A DNA stretch of 64,000 bases from Pelagihabitans pacificus (GTDB lineage Bacteria > Bacteroidota > Bacteroidia > Flavobacteriales > Flavobacteriaceae). Both the position numbers and the translations under genes were made by a program. The notes below the pieces were generated by a model. That model did no database searches. It had not been told where the DNA came from and saw nothing but the letters and a program-made list of their open reading frames with translations. The first letter of the stretch is position 1; every line of letters starts with the position of its first letter. Below, piece after piece: positions 33,991 to 41,711 of the stretch. The DNA lies in contig NZ_VIKU02000001.1 of assembly GCF_009371985.2 (NCBI RefSeq), forward strand, positions 310,001-374,000. The letters are read 5' to 3'.

Positions 33991-35373
33991 TCATTGGGCG
34001 ACCTTTTCGACCAATATCGAGATATTCCCTTTATTCTTGTTGAGATATGATTGTATGATACTTTGGGTTTCCAAGGTGTTTTTTTGTGGCTGCAGATACG
34101 CCTCCATGTCGGCCTCACTACGAATACCCGCTATTTTTTCTATGAAGCCGTACCCACGGTAGACACCATTTTTAATAAGTATGAACGCATCTTCCGAAAG
34201 GGTTCTGCCCTTTTCCTTGATACATACGTCTTCATACTTCACCTCCATACTTTCCATGGCCACCTTTACCCGTTCATTGTAAATAGCTATTGGCTCCTTG
34301 CCGCGGCAGACCCCCTTGCAATTTGTAATGCTATAGTGTGAACAACCTCCATTGCGTTCCTGGAGGTGACAAAATTTCGGGCAAAGACCAAAGGTCTCAC
34401 AGATTTCCTGAAGATACGAACGGCAGGCCGTGGGACTGTAAAAAATGGCAACGGCCCTCGGTACCATTTTTATTTTATTATAGGCAAGGTGCACCACTCC
34501 TTTGCGATCCTCATAGGCAAAAATACCATATTGTTGTACCGTCCGTTTTTGGGCCCGATTATAGATAGGGAAATGTCTTTTTATAGCGGCAGACTCCATA
34601 AGTAAAGCCAACAATTCGCTTCCGGATAGCTCGAAATCGATATCCGCCGTTTCCCGGCAGAGACGCACCTCTTTGGTCGACTTATCATAAAAATGGCCCA
34701 ATACCCTTTTTTTAATATTGATGGCCTTCCCTACGTAGATAATAGAACCTTCCCTATTCTTGAAATAATAGATTCCCGGCTTTGGAGGAAGCCTCTGAAA
34801 CGTTTCCCTAGGCAACTCAGGTGGAAGTGTCGCTTCCTGTGAACGCGCGTTCAAAAAAGACTTGAATACCGGTTCGGCACCTTCGGAACGCAATAATTTT
34901 TCAAAAAGCAGTACCGTAGCGTGCGCATCTCCCCGGGCCCGGTGCCTATTCTCCAAAGGAATGTCCAAGGCGGAACAGAGTTTTCCCAAACTATAGGAGC
35001 GATAACCTGGGATTAATTTTCGTGAAAGTCTGACCGTGCACAATTTTTTCCGCACAAAGTCGATTCCGATACCCTTCAGCTCGTTTTTGATGACGTTGTA
35101 GTCAAAATTAACGCTATGGGCCACAAATATTGTACCTTCGGTAATTTCCAAAATCCGGGTGGCGATTTCTTCCAATTTAGGTGCTCCACGAACCGTTTCG
35201 TTATCGATACCAGTCAATCCCGTGATGAAATAAGGAATCTCACATTCGGGATCGACCAAAGAGGTAAACTCGTCGACCACGGCATGCCCATCGTATTTGA
35301 AAATGGAAATTTCCGTAATACGGTTGCCTTTGATGCCATTTCCGGTAGTCTCTATGTCAACGATAGTGTACAC
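33991..35373 (-). CDS. DnaQ-like 3'-5' exonuclease fused to GIY-YIG nuclease domain
   Basis: I start at GTG 35371-35373, which yields MYTIVDIETTGNG, the natural beginning of an exonuclease domain. The open frame runs 43 codons further but that part is not conserved. The protein is 460 aa. Residues 1-165 are a DEDDh exonuclease (DIETTG; 'HSVNFDYNVI'; 'HRARGDAHAT'). Residues about 195-275 are a UvrC/Cho-type GIY-YIG domain ('KPGIYYFKNREGSIIYVGKAINIKKRVLGHF'). A C-terminal part has cysteines ('CPKFCHLQERNGGCSHYSITNCKGVC') that may bind metal. It probably acts in DNA repair, incising and trimming damaged DNA. Confidence 0.9.
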   Translation of the reverse strand: MYTIVDIETTGNGIKGNRITEISIFKYDGHAVVDEFTSLVDPECEIPYFITGLTGIDNETVRGAPKLEEIATRILEITEGTIFVAHSVNFDYNVIKNELKGIGIDFVRKKLCTVRLSRKLIPGYRSYSLGKLCSALDIPLENRHRARGDAHATVLLFEKLLRSEGAEPVFKSFLNARSQEATLPPELPRETFQRLPPKPGIYYFKNREGSIIYVGKAINIKKRVLGHFYDKSTKEVRLCRETADIDFELSGSELLALLMESAAIKRHFPIYNRAQKRTVQQYGIFAYEDRKGVVHLAYNKIKMVPRAVAIFYSPTACRSYLQEICETFGLCPKFCHLQERNGGCSHYSITNCKGVCRGKEPIAIYNERVKVAMESMEVKYEDVCIKEKGRTLSEDAFILIKNGVYRGYGFIEKIAGIRSEADMEAYLQPQKNTLETQSIIQSYLNKNKGNISILVEKVAQ

Positions 35374-35582
35374 GATATTGCATAAATTCTTAGAGGCTTT
35401 AAAGGTAGGATTTCTGGTGCCCGCTTCAAAGCGTTTAGCACAACCACCAATTGTTGCCCCTTTCATCGTGAGGGTAGTCAATCGACAAATAGGTACTCTC
35501 ATTCAACATGGTAGCTGCTATAAAGAGCGATAGCTTAGGATTCAATCGACATTTTCATTTACATCCTTTCCAATCCTTTCGT

Positions 35583-37019
35583 TCAAGACAAGACCAGCGT
35601 ACCGACCGAATGTGCAGGTAATACGACAGTAAGTGATGTTTCGCTTATTTCCAACCTAATTGTCTTATCACCTGTTTCCTTGTTCTGCAAAATAACTACC
35701 ATAGACCCCTCCGGTGTTTTAAAAGCTACATTGGGTATGATTCCATTCGAGTCGGAGGCGATACGTACCGAACCGGGAGGGACAAACTTGGAAGCATGTG
35801 CGATGATATAATATGCAGGATTCCTGATAACCTGATCCCCTATGATGGTAAGGGCTCCAAGACAGCGGTCACAACCACCACGGTCGGTATGGGGGTCTTG
35901 GTTTTCATCGGCGGCTAGATTCCATTCCAAGACTGTCCTGCTCCAATTTCGGGTCGCCCCGATAATCAAGTTCTCGACATGCCAAGCCATATCTTCGGCA
36001 AAATTGCCCGGAGCGCCCACCCATTGCTCCGTGAAATACAGGTTTTTGGAAGGATGTGCTTCGTGTACCCCGCTCAGGGCATCGATGGTTCCTCCGTACA
36101 AATGAAATGCCGAACCATCAATGTACTGTGCTGCATCCGGGTCATTCAAAATAGCAATAGGATAATCGGGTCTATCGGCATTATGGTCGTAAATGACAAT
36201 CTTGGTTTTAATGTCCTCCTCTATGAATTTGGGTCCCAAATGATTTTTTATAAACTCGGCTTGTTGGTCTCCAAGCATTAAAAGACTCGGGTTGTTTCCG
36301 GGATGTAAAGGTTCATTTTGTATGGTAAGGGCATCGATGGTTATCCCCTGTTTTCCCATCTCCCGTATGTATTTGGCCAAATAGTCGGCATACACCGCAT
36401 GGTACTCGGGCAAAAGGCTTCCACCACGGGTGTCCTTATTATCCTTCATCCAAACGGGAGGGGACCACGGTGAGCCCATCAACTTGATGTTAGGGGAAAT
36501 CTCCAGTATTTCCTTCAATATGGGAATTAAATATAGGGTATCATACGCCAAAGAAAATCTGGTGAGGGTTACATCGGTTTCTCCGTCGGGTAAATCATTG
36601 TACGACCATGTCTTTTCATCCAGATCGGAGGCACCTACGCTCAATCGCAAATAACTCACCTGAATGCTGCTGGAGTCTTTACCGAACAGCTCCTGTAAAA
36701 TGGCCGTCCTTACATCATTCGACATGTTGCTCAGATGAAGGGCACTGCCCCCGGTGAGGGTATACCCAAAACCGTCGATCTGCTGGTACGTAGTCGCCGA
36801 ATCAATTGTTAGAATGGCATCCGCATCCTCCGCTTTGCCAATTGCAATGGCCTGCGCTTCCAATAGCTTTGACCGATCCATTGTCGTAAGGTATAACCGA
36901 GGGCCGAGTGACCGCTGTTCCTCTTTGTTGACCTCTTTTTCGGAACATCCTGTGATAATCGTGAAGAAGCAGGAACAGGCCAGCGGCAGCCATCCACTGA
37001 TTTTACTAATCGTGAGCAT
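35583..37019 (-). CDS. Glycoside hydrolase family 30 lipoprotein (glucosylceramidase-like)
   Basis: The 478-aa protein has a lipobox at 'IITGC' (Cys25). The catalytic (beta/alpha)8 barrel has the acid/base Glu236 in 'TIQNEPLHPGN' and the nucleophile Glu331 in 'LYFTEQWVG'. 'QQIDGFGYTLTGGSA' and 'LMGSPWSPPVWMKDN' are classic GH30 blocks. A C-terminal beta-sandwich follows. GH30 enzymes cut beta-glucosides, beta-1,6-glucans or xylans; the substrate is not readable here. It is divergent from a lipoprotein sulfatase 120 bases away, which suggests both act on the same sulfated glycan at the surface. Confidence 0.93.
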   Translation of the reverse strand: MLTISKISGWLPLACSCFFTIITGCSEKEVNKEEQRSLGPRLYLTTMDRSKLLEAQAIAIGKAEDADAILTIDSATTYQQIDGFGYTLTGGSALHLSNMSNDVRTAILQELFGKDSSSIQVSYLRLSVGASDLDEKTWSYNDLPDGETDVTLTRFSLAYDTLYLIPILKEILEISPNIKLMGSPWSPPVWMKDNKDTRGGSLLPEYHAVYADYLAKYIREMGKQGITIDALTIQNEPLHPGNNPSLLMLGDQQAEFIKNHLGPKFIEEDIKTKIVIYDHNADRPDYPIAILNDPDAAQYIDGSAFHLYGGTIDALSGVHEAHPSKNLYFTEQWVGAPGNFAEDMAWHVENLIIGATRNWSRTVLEWNLAADENQDPHTDRGGCDRCLGALTIIGDQVIRNPAYYIIAHASKFVPPGSVRIASDSNGIIPNVAFKTPEGSMVVILQNKETGDKTIRLEISETSLTVVLPAHSVGTLVLS

Positions 37020-37139
37020 AGGATGATTTTCCCCTAAAGATAGGAAGACTTCCGAATATAGGAACCCGACAATTCATTGCATTCCAAATAATCGTCATAG
37101 ATTATGTATTTTAGAGCGGAGGACGCTTAAAAACTTTGT

Positions 37140-38678
37140 ATGAAGAAACTGAAACTCCCCTTTATAATCTTGTCGTTTTTAATGATTTCGTGCGAGTCTG
37201 ACCAGCTTCGGGAAACGCCTCCGAACATCGTGCTCTTCCTCGTCGACGACATGGGATGGCAAGATACCTCTGTCCCTTTTTGGAACCAGCCCACCCCTTT
37301 CAACGACCGTTATCATACCCCGAATATGGAACGCTTGGCGGCACAAGGAATGAAATTTACCCAAGCTTACGCCACCCCGGTCTGCTCTCCTACCCGTATC
37401 AGTTTGATGACCGGAATGAACGCGGCCAGGCACCGTGTCACGAACTGGACCCTTCGAAAAGATAGTATTCAACCAATGGAAAGGGCGCATGACACTTTAG
37501 AGTTTCCGCTATGGAATGTCAATGGAATGAGTCCTTTTACAGGCGATTCGCTTGCGGTACGTGCATTGCCGCTACCCCAAGCACTGCACGATGTCGGTTA
37601 CTATACGGTACACTCGGGTAAGGCCCATTTAGGGGCCATCGACACCCCTGGCGCCGACCCTAAAAAACTTGGCTTTGACGTGAATATCGCCGGGCATGCC
37701 GCAGGGGCTCCTGGAAGCTATTTGGGAACCGAAAATTTTGGCAATGGCAATGAGGAAAGAAAGGTATGGGCCGTACCTGGATTAGAGGCATATCATGGAA
37801 AGGATATCTTTCTGACCGAGGCCATTACAAACGAGGCTTTAAAGGCAGTCGATACGGCCGTCACTAAGGGACAACCCTTCTTTTTATACCTATCGCACTA
37901 TGCCGTGCATACGCCCATTACGGGAGATGACCGCTTTGTCCAAAAATATTTGGAAAGGGGGTTGGATTCCATTGAGGCCAAATACGCTTCCATGATAGAG
38001 GGAATGGATAAAAGTCTGGGCGATGTCATGCAATACCTTGAGGATAAAAACATCGCCGATAACACGGTCATCCTCTTTATGTCGGACAATGGGGGCCTCA
38101 GTGCGCATGCCAGGGGTGGGGAACCCAATACCCATAACAAGCCGCTTGCGAGCGGAAAGGGCTCTATGTACGAGGGGGGCATTCGGGAGCCGATGTTGGT
38201 AAAATGGCCCGAACATACAAAACCCAATTCAGTCACTGACTACCCAGTAATTATCGAGGATTTTTATCCCACTATTCTAGAGATTGCAGGTGTCGATAGC
38301 TTGAAGACCTTTCAAAAAATAGATGGGGAAAGTTTTACCTCGGTATTGGAGGATGCCGGGTATCAGGGCATACGGCCCCTGTATTGGCATTATCCGAACC
38401 AATGGGGGCAGGAAGGACCCGGTATCGGCGCTGCAAGTGCCATTCGTAAGGGCGATTGGAAGTTCATCTATTTTCATTCCGATAGGCGTATGGAACTGTA
38501 CAATCTCCAAGAGGATATAGGGGAAACTATCAACCTATTGGACCAAAATAAGGAGAAGGCCATCGAACTGGCTAAAAACCTGAGCGATCATTTGAAAGCC
38601 GTAGACGCCCAAATGCCCATCGACAAGATTACCGGAGAAGTGGTTGCCTTTCCCTACGAACTTTTAAGCGAGGAGTAA
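37140..38678 (+). CDS. Sulfatase (formylglycine-dependent) lipoprotein
   Basis: The 512-aa protein has a lipobox at 'MISCES' (Cys18). Metal ligands are D36/D37 in 'FLVDDMGW'. The formylglycine site is C-S-P-T-R with Cys82 and the following 'ISLMTGMNAARHR'. Also present are 'HSGKAHLG', 'HYAVHTPI' and 'FMSDNGGLSAHARGG'. It hydrolyses sulfate esters, most likely on an algal polysaccharide, and needs a formylglycine-generating enzyme encoded elsewhere. It is paired with the divergent GH30 gene. Confidence 0.95.
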   Translation: MKKLKLPFIILSFLMISCESDQLRETPPNIVLFLVDDMGWQDTSVPFWNQPTPFNDRYHTPNMERLAAQGMKFTQAYATPVCSPTRISLMTGMNAARHRVTNWTLRKDSIQPMERAHDTLEFPLWNVNGMSPFTGDSLAVRALPLPQALHDVGYYTVHSGKAHLGAIDTPGADPKKLGFDVNIAGHAAGAPGSYLGTENFGNGNEERKVWAVPGLEAYHGKDIFLTEAITNEALKAVDTAVTKGQPFFLYLSHYAVHTPITGDDRFVQKYLERGLDSIEAKYASMIEGMDKSLGDVMQYLEDKNIADNTVILFMSDNGGLSAHARGGEPNTHNKPLASGKGSMYEGGIREPMLVKWPEHTKPNSVTDYPVIIEDFYPTILEIAGVDSLKTFQKIDGESFTSVLEDAGYQGIRPLYWHYPNQWGQEGPGIGAASAIRKGDWKFIYFHSDRRMELYNLQEDIGETINLLDQNKEKAIELAKNLSDHLKAVDAQMPIDKITGEVVAFPYELLSEE

Positions 38679-38957
38679 AGTTGCCATGCCAAGATTGGAG
38701 TATCCATAGCATTTTTCCCATGGCCATGCCGAACAGATTGCCAACTAGTAAGCAATCCTCCAAAACAGTCGTATACGAGCTAAAGCTACCCTAAACATTT
38801 TCCTTCTCACCTCTAATGCATACCTCAAAAACCATCAGTCTAAGATTACTTCAAATAAAGAATTACCTACTGTTCGTATACAAATAGTAACCGATCATAC
38901 AAATGTGCATAAACCGTTGTAAGTTCTTTGGTACATTTATAAAAATGCCCCACAAAA

Positions 38958-39653
38958 ATGAACTTAGCAGAGACAACCCATTGCCTAGAATCCAGGGCCT
39001 CTTTCGAAAGTGCCCTTGAAACCAGGATTTCCAAAATTCTGAAGACCTGTCAATTTTCCAAAAACCTGATGATCTGCGTCTATCAAATTGAGACAGACCA
39101 CTTTCTACATTGCAATAGTCGTTTTAAAACCCTTATTGGCCCAGATTGCGATAGACTCATAGAGGAAGGTTGGCGCTTTTGGCTTTCAAGAATTGATCCA
39201 AAGGAGTCGTTATGGATACGAAATAGTATATTCGATTATTTTGCACTTCCCTTTACCCGGAATCCGCTTACCCTAAGATATCACATGACCAATTCCGACG
39301 CTAAACGGGTTTGCATCAAACATGAAATGCATCTGCACAAAATGGAAAGACAAACCCTATCCCTTAACTACTTTTTCGACGTAACCGACAAGGAACGTAT
39401 AGAGCAATATTTTGAGCTTTCCGAAAAGGTCGACAACCCGCTATTTTCCAACGAACAGTCCCTACATATATCGACGAGGGAAAAAGAGGTGCTTCGGCTT
39501 ATTGCCAATGGTTTTTCATCCAAGGAAATTGCCGATATGTTGTTTATTAGCAATCATACCGCCATTTCGCACCGTAAAAATCTGATTGAAAAATTTCAGG
39601 TAAAGAACACCGCACACTTAATCAAAAAAGCAGCCGCTTTTATCTGCCTATAG
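38958..39653 (+). CDS. Orphan PAS-like/LuxR-type transcriptional regulator beside eCIS locus
   Basis: In this 231-aa protein, residues about 35-150 look like a PAS-type sensor fold ('ICVYQIETDHFLHCNSRFKTLIG', 'YFFDVTDKERIEQYF'). Residues 171-230 are a LuxR/GerE helix-turn-helix: 'ISTREKEVLRLIANGFSSKEIADMLFISNHTAISHRKNLIEKFQVKNTAHL'. There is no receiver domain, so it is not a standard response regulator. It is the last gene before the eCIS structural genes, on the same strand, 193 bases from the first of them. That gap contains two dyads, so it is the best candidate local regulator of the particle. Confidence 0.9.
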   Translation: MNLAETTHCLESRASFESALETRISKILKTCQFSKNLMICVYQIETDHFLHCNSRFKTLIGPDCDRLIEEGWRFWLSRIDPKESLWIRNSIFDYFALPFTRNPLTLRYHMTNSDAKRVCIKHEMHLHKMERQTLSLNYFFDVTDKERIEQYFELSEKVDNPLFSNEQSLHISTREKEVLRLIANGFSSKEIADMLFISNHTAISHRKNLIEKFQVKNTAHLIKKAAAFICL

Positions 39654-39691
39654 GAAATTAGTTAGGTCATATTCAATCATACCGTATTAAA

Positions 39692-39711
39692 AATCCCCAA
39701 AAATGGGGATT
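39692..39711 (+). promoter_or_regulatory. Dyad AATCCCC-AAAAAT-GGGGATT upstream of eCIS
   Basis: 7-base perfect arms (39692-39698 and 39705-39711) with an AT-only 6-base centre lie 39 bases after the regulator stop codon. The lack of a T tract after it makes a terminator unlikely; an operator is more probable. Confidence 0.5.
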
Positions 39712-39750
39712 GCTTTGAAGGTTATTTCTTTAAATCTTGCAGGTAACAAA

Positions 39751-39767
39751 CGATGGGGTACCCATCG
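39751..39767 (+). promoter_or_regulatory. Dyad CGATGGG-GTA-CCCATCG upstream of eCIS
   Basis: A second inverted repeat has 7-base perfect arms and a 3-base centre, 79 bases before the first structural gene. Its centre is about 57 bases from that of the 39692-39711 dyad, and both sites contain G/C runs flanked by AT. Possibly a second binding site of the same regulator. Confidence 0.45.
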
Positions 39768-39846
39768 GCACCAACACCTACTACCCCTACTCTTTCCCCC
39801 GGTAAAAATTCCCCTGACTAGTATCTTGAACTTAATCGTTGTTGGT

Positions 39847-40443
39847 ATGATCAGCAAAGCGTTGTCTTTTATCGAGGAGCAAACCGATTTATATCTTCAG
39901 GGCTTGCTTGGGGCTTCCACACAGAAGTACGCAGTCCTAGGGAACATTGCCAGAATCATAGACAGCGGGGAAACCAGCGAAACGGAAGACACATCCGGTG
40001 TAATCATTACACTGGTGAATATCGAGGAAGATCGGATTTCCAAAAATCCCGATGGCATCTATAGGCAGGTTGACAAAGTTATTCATACCAACCCCAAGAT
40101 TCTCGTGAACCTCTATATACTGTTCTCTGTAAATCTAAATGATTATACCGCCGCCCTCAGTAGAATTTCCAATGTGATACAGTGCTTCCAAAGCAACAAT
40201 TACTTTTCACAGGCCAGCTATCCTTCCTTGGACCCGGGCATTGAGAAATTGCACCTGGAACTCTACACGATGAATTTTGAACAGGTGAACCACCTCTGGA
40301 GTACCCTCGGCGGGAAATATTTGCCATCGGTCCTTTACAAAATGAGAATGGTGGTCATTGCCGATGAAGCCAACCAAATGGGTGGCGGACTAATAAGGGA
40401 AATACAGACGGAGAAGAGTGTCATTGCCAGCACGATAAATTGA
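39847..40443 (+). CDS. eCIS cap/tail-terminator protein (DUF4255, Pvc16-like)
   Basis: I start at ATG 39847 (MISKALSFIEEQTDLYL), the usual beginning of DUF4255 proteins, giving 198 aa; the frame is open to 39703 but that part would cross the dyad sites. 'GVIITLVNIEEDRISKNPDG', 'NLYILFSVNLNDYTAALSRISNVIQCFQSNNYF' and 'LWSTLGGKYLPSVLYKMRMVVI' are typical of the family. Pvc16/Afp16 caps the far end of the sheath and tube and stops their growth. It is the first gene of the particle cluster, 5 bases before the next gene. Confidence 0.88.
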   Translation: MISKALSFIEEQTDLYLQGLLGASTQKYAVLGNIARIIDSGETSETEDTSGVIITLVNIEEDRISKNPDGIYRQVDKVIHTNPKILVNLYILFSVNLNDYTAALSRISNVIQCFQSNNYFSQASYPSLDPGIEKLHLELYTMNFEQVNHLWSTLGGKYLPSVLYKMRMVVIADEANQMGGGLIREIQTEKSVIASTIN

Positions 40444-40448
40444 TACCT

Positions 40449-41690
40449 ATGCGATACACACCCCTGTTTACCATAGAAATAGAACATGATTATTTTTCGG
40501 TGTCCACACCGGAAGTCCTTCGCATTATACCTACGTCTGCCACACGGAGAACATTACGAGGTGCGGGCTTGATTTCGAAATTCTTTCAAAACAAATTATA
40601 TGTCCTCATCAAGCATCTAGATGATACCATGCCTTTTCTACAGTTGGACAATGATTTCACGCTTCAATTTTTTCTAGAGGTGATCGGACCTAATTTTTCC
40701 AACATTACCAACTATGCCCCCGAAGACCCGTTCAACATAAAGCTGTACTTCAGCAATGCCGTTTCCATTCTTGATGGTACTAACAAATCAGTCGAGAATG
40801 TGCTCTATCTACACGAAAAACTTCCCCAATTCAATGCCACGCAGGCCTACAAATACAACGATTTGGTTCGTAGCGGATCAGATACCGCCTACGAATGCCT
40901 ACAAAAGATAGATGCCAATACGGGAAATCTGAATAATGGGTCCCAATTTAGGCAACTGGAAAAAGTAAGCTATGTATCTCCGGCGACTACCTTGTCGTTT
41001 ACGGGACCCGAAAAAATAGTGGCCCTTACCACACCGGCTACGGGAGTAACCCTAAGCTACAACAAATACAATCCCGTTACGAAAGACTTCGATATCGAAG
41101 TGAAACAGACAACCATAGGACCCGAAGAGAATCCCACCGGGGCTATTATCAAAGAGGTCTTGCTCAGTTTTCGTACGGAGGAAAACCTACCCCTGGAGGA
41201 AGGAATCTATAAGGTAATCCTCAATACCACCCAGGAAATAGTCCTATATCTCAGACCGGAAAACGACTGGAAATCGTATTTGGGCCTTATCAACATTCAT
41301 AATGATGCCATGGCGACGGAAGACCAATACCGGTTTCTAAAAGAAGATGGCTCGTTCTTTACGGTTGCCCCGGCAAACACGGAAATCGAAACGCGCAACT
41401 ATAAAATCAGATTCGCCCCTGCCCAATACTTGTTAAAATATAAATGCAAAACCAACAAGGTAACCAATATCACCGACGACGACGGAAAAATCGTTTTCGA
41501 CAGTCTGGGGGGGAATATATTTCAAAGTCAATTACCTGTTCGAATGAACGAAAAGGCCATCGATACTATTTCGATAGCCTATGACGGGTCGGACACTTTC
41601 CAGAAAACAAAGGTCCCGGGCCATCGGAACCTCTCGATTCTGGAGGGTGATGACAAATACATCGTAAGCGAAACATTTTTGAATTTATAA
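40449..41690 (+). CDS. Unrecognised conserved-looking protein between cap and sheath genes of eCIS
   Basis: I start at ATG 40449 (MRYTPLFTIEIEHDYFS), five bases after the stop of the DUF4255 gene (413 aa). It is beta-rich, with no signal peptide or membrane segment. Notable stretches are 'RRTLRGAGLISKFFQNKLYVLI', 'LEVIGPNFSNITNYAP', 'EGIYKVILNTTQEIVLYLRPENDW', and a C-terminal beta segment 'DTISIAYDGSDTF'. I cannot assign a family. Its place next to the cap gene suggests a structural role at that end, for example joining cap and sheath. Confidence 0.8.
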   Translation: MRYTPLFTIEIEHDYFSVSTPEVLRIIPTSATRRTLRGAGLISKFFQNKLYVLIKHLDDTMPFLQLDNDFTLQFFLEVIGPNFSNITNYAPEDPFNIKLYFSNAVSILDGTNKSVENVLYLHEKLPQFNATQAYKYNDLVRSGSDTAYECLQKIDANTGNLNNGSQFRQLEKVSYVSPATTLSFTGPEKIVALTTPATGVTLSYNKYNPVTKDFDIEVKQTTIGPEENPTGAIIKEVLLSFRTEENLPLEEGIYKVILNTTQEIVLYLRPENDWKSYLGLINIHNDAMATEDQYRFLKEDGSFFTVAPANTEIETRNYKIRFAPAQYLLKYKCKTNKVTNITDDDGKIVFDSLGGNIFQSQLPVRMNEKAIDTISIAYDGSDTFQKTKVPGHRNLSILEGDDKYIVSETFLNL

Positions 41691-41711
41691 AAACAATTAA
41701 AATCACACATT

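Noticed and set aside
39703-39846. N-terminal extension of the DUF4255 protein
   Set aside because: The extra 48 residues are not DUF4255-like and would place the start codon inside the dyad at 39692-39711; ATG 39847 gives the family's usual start.
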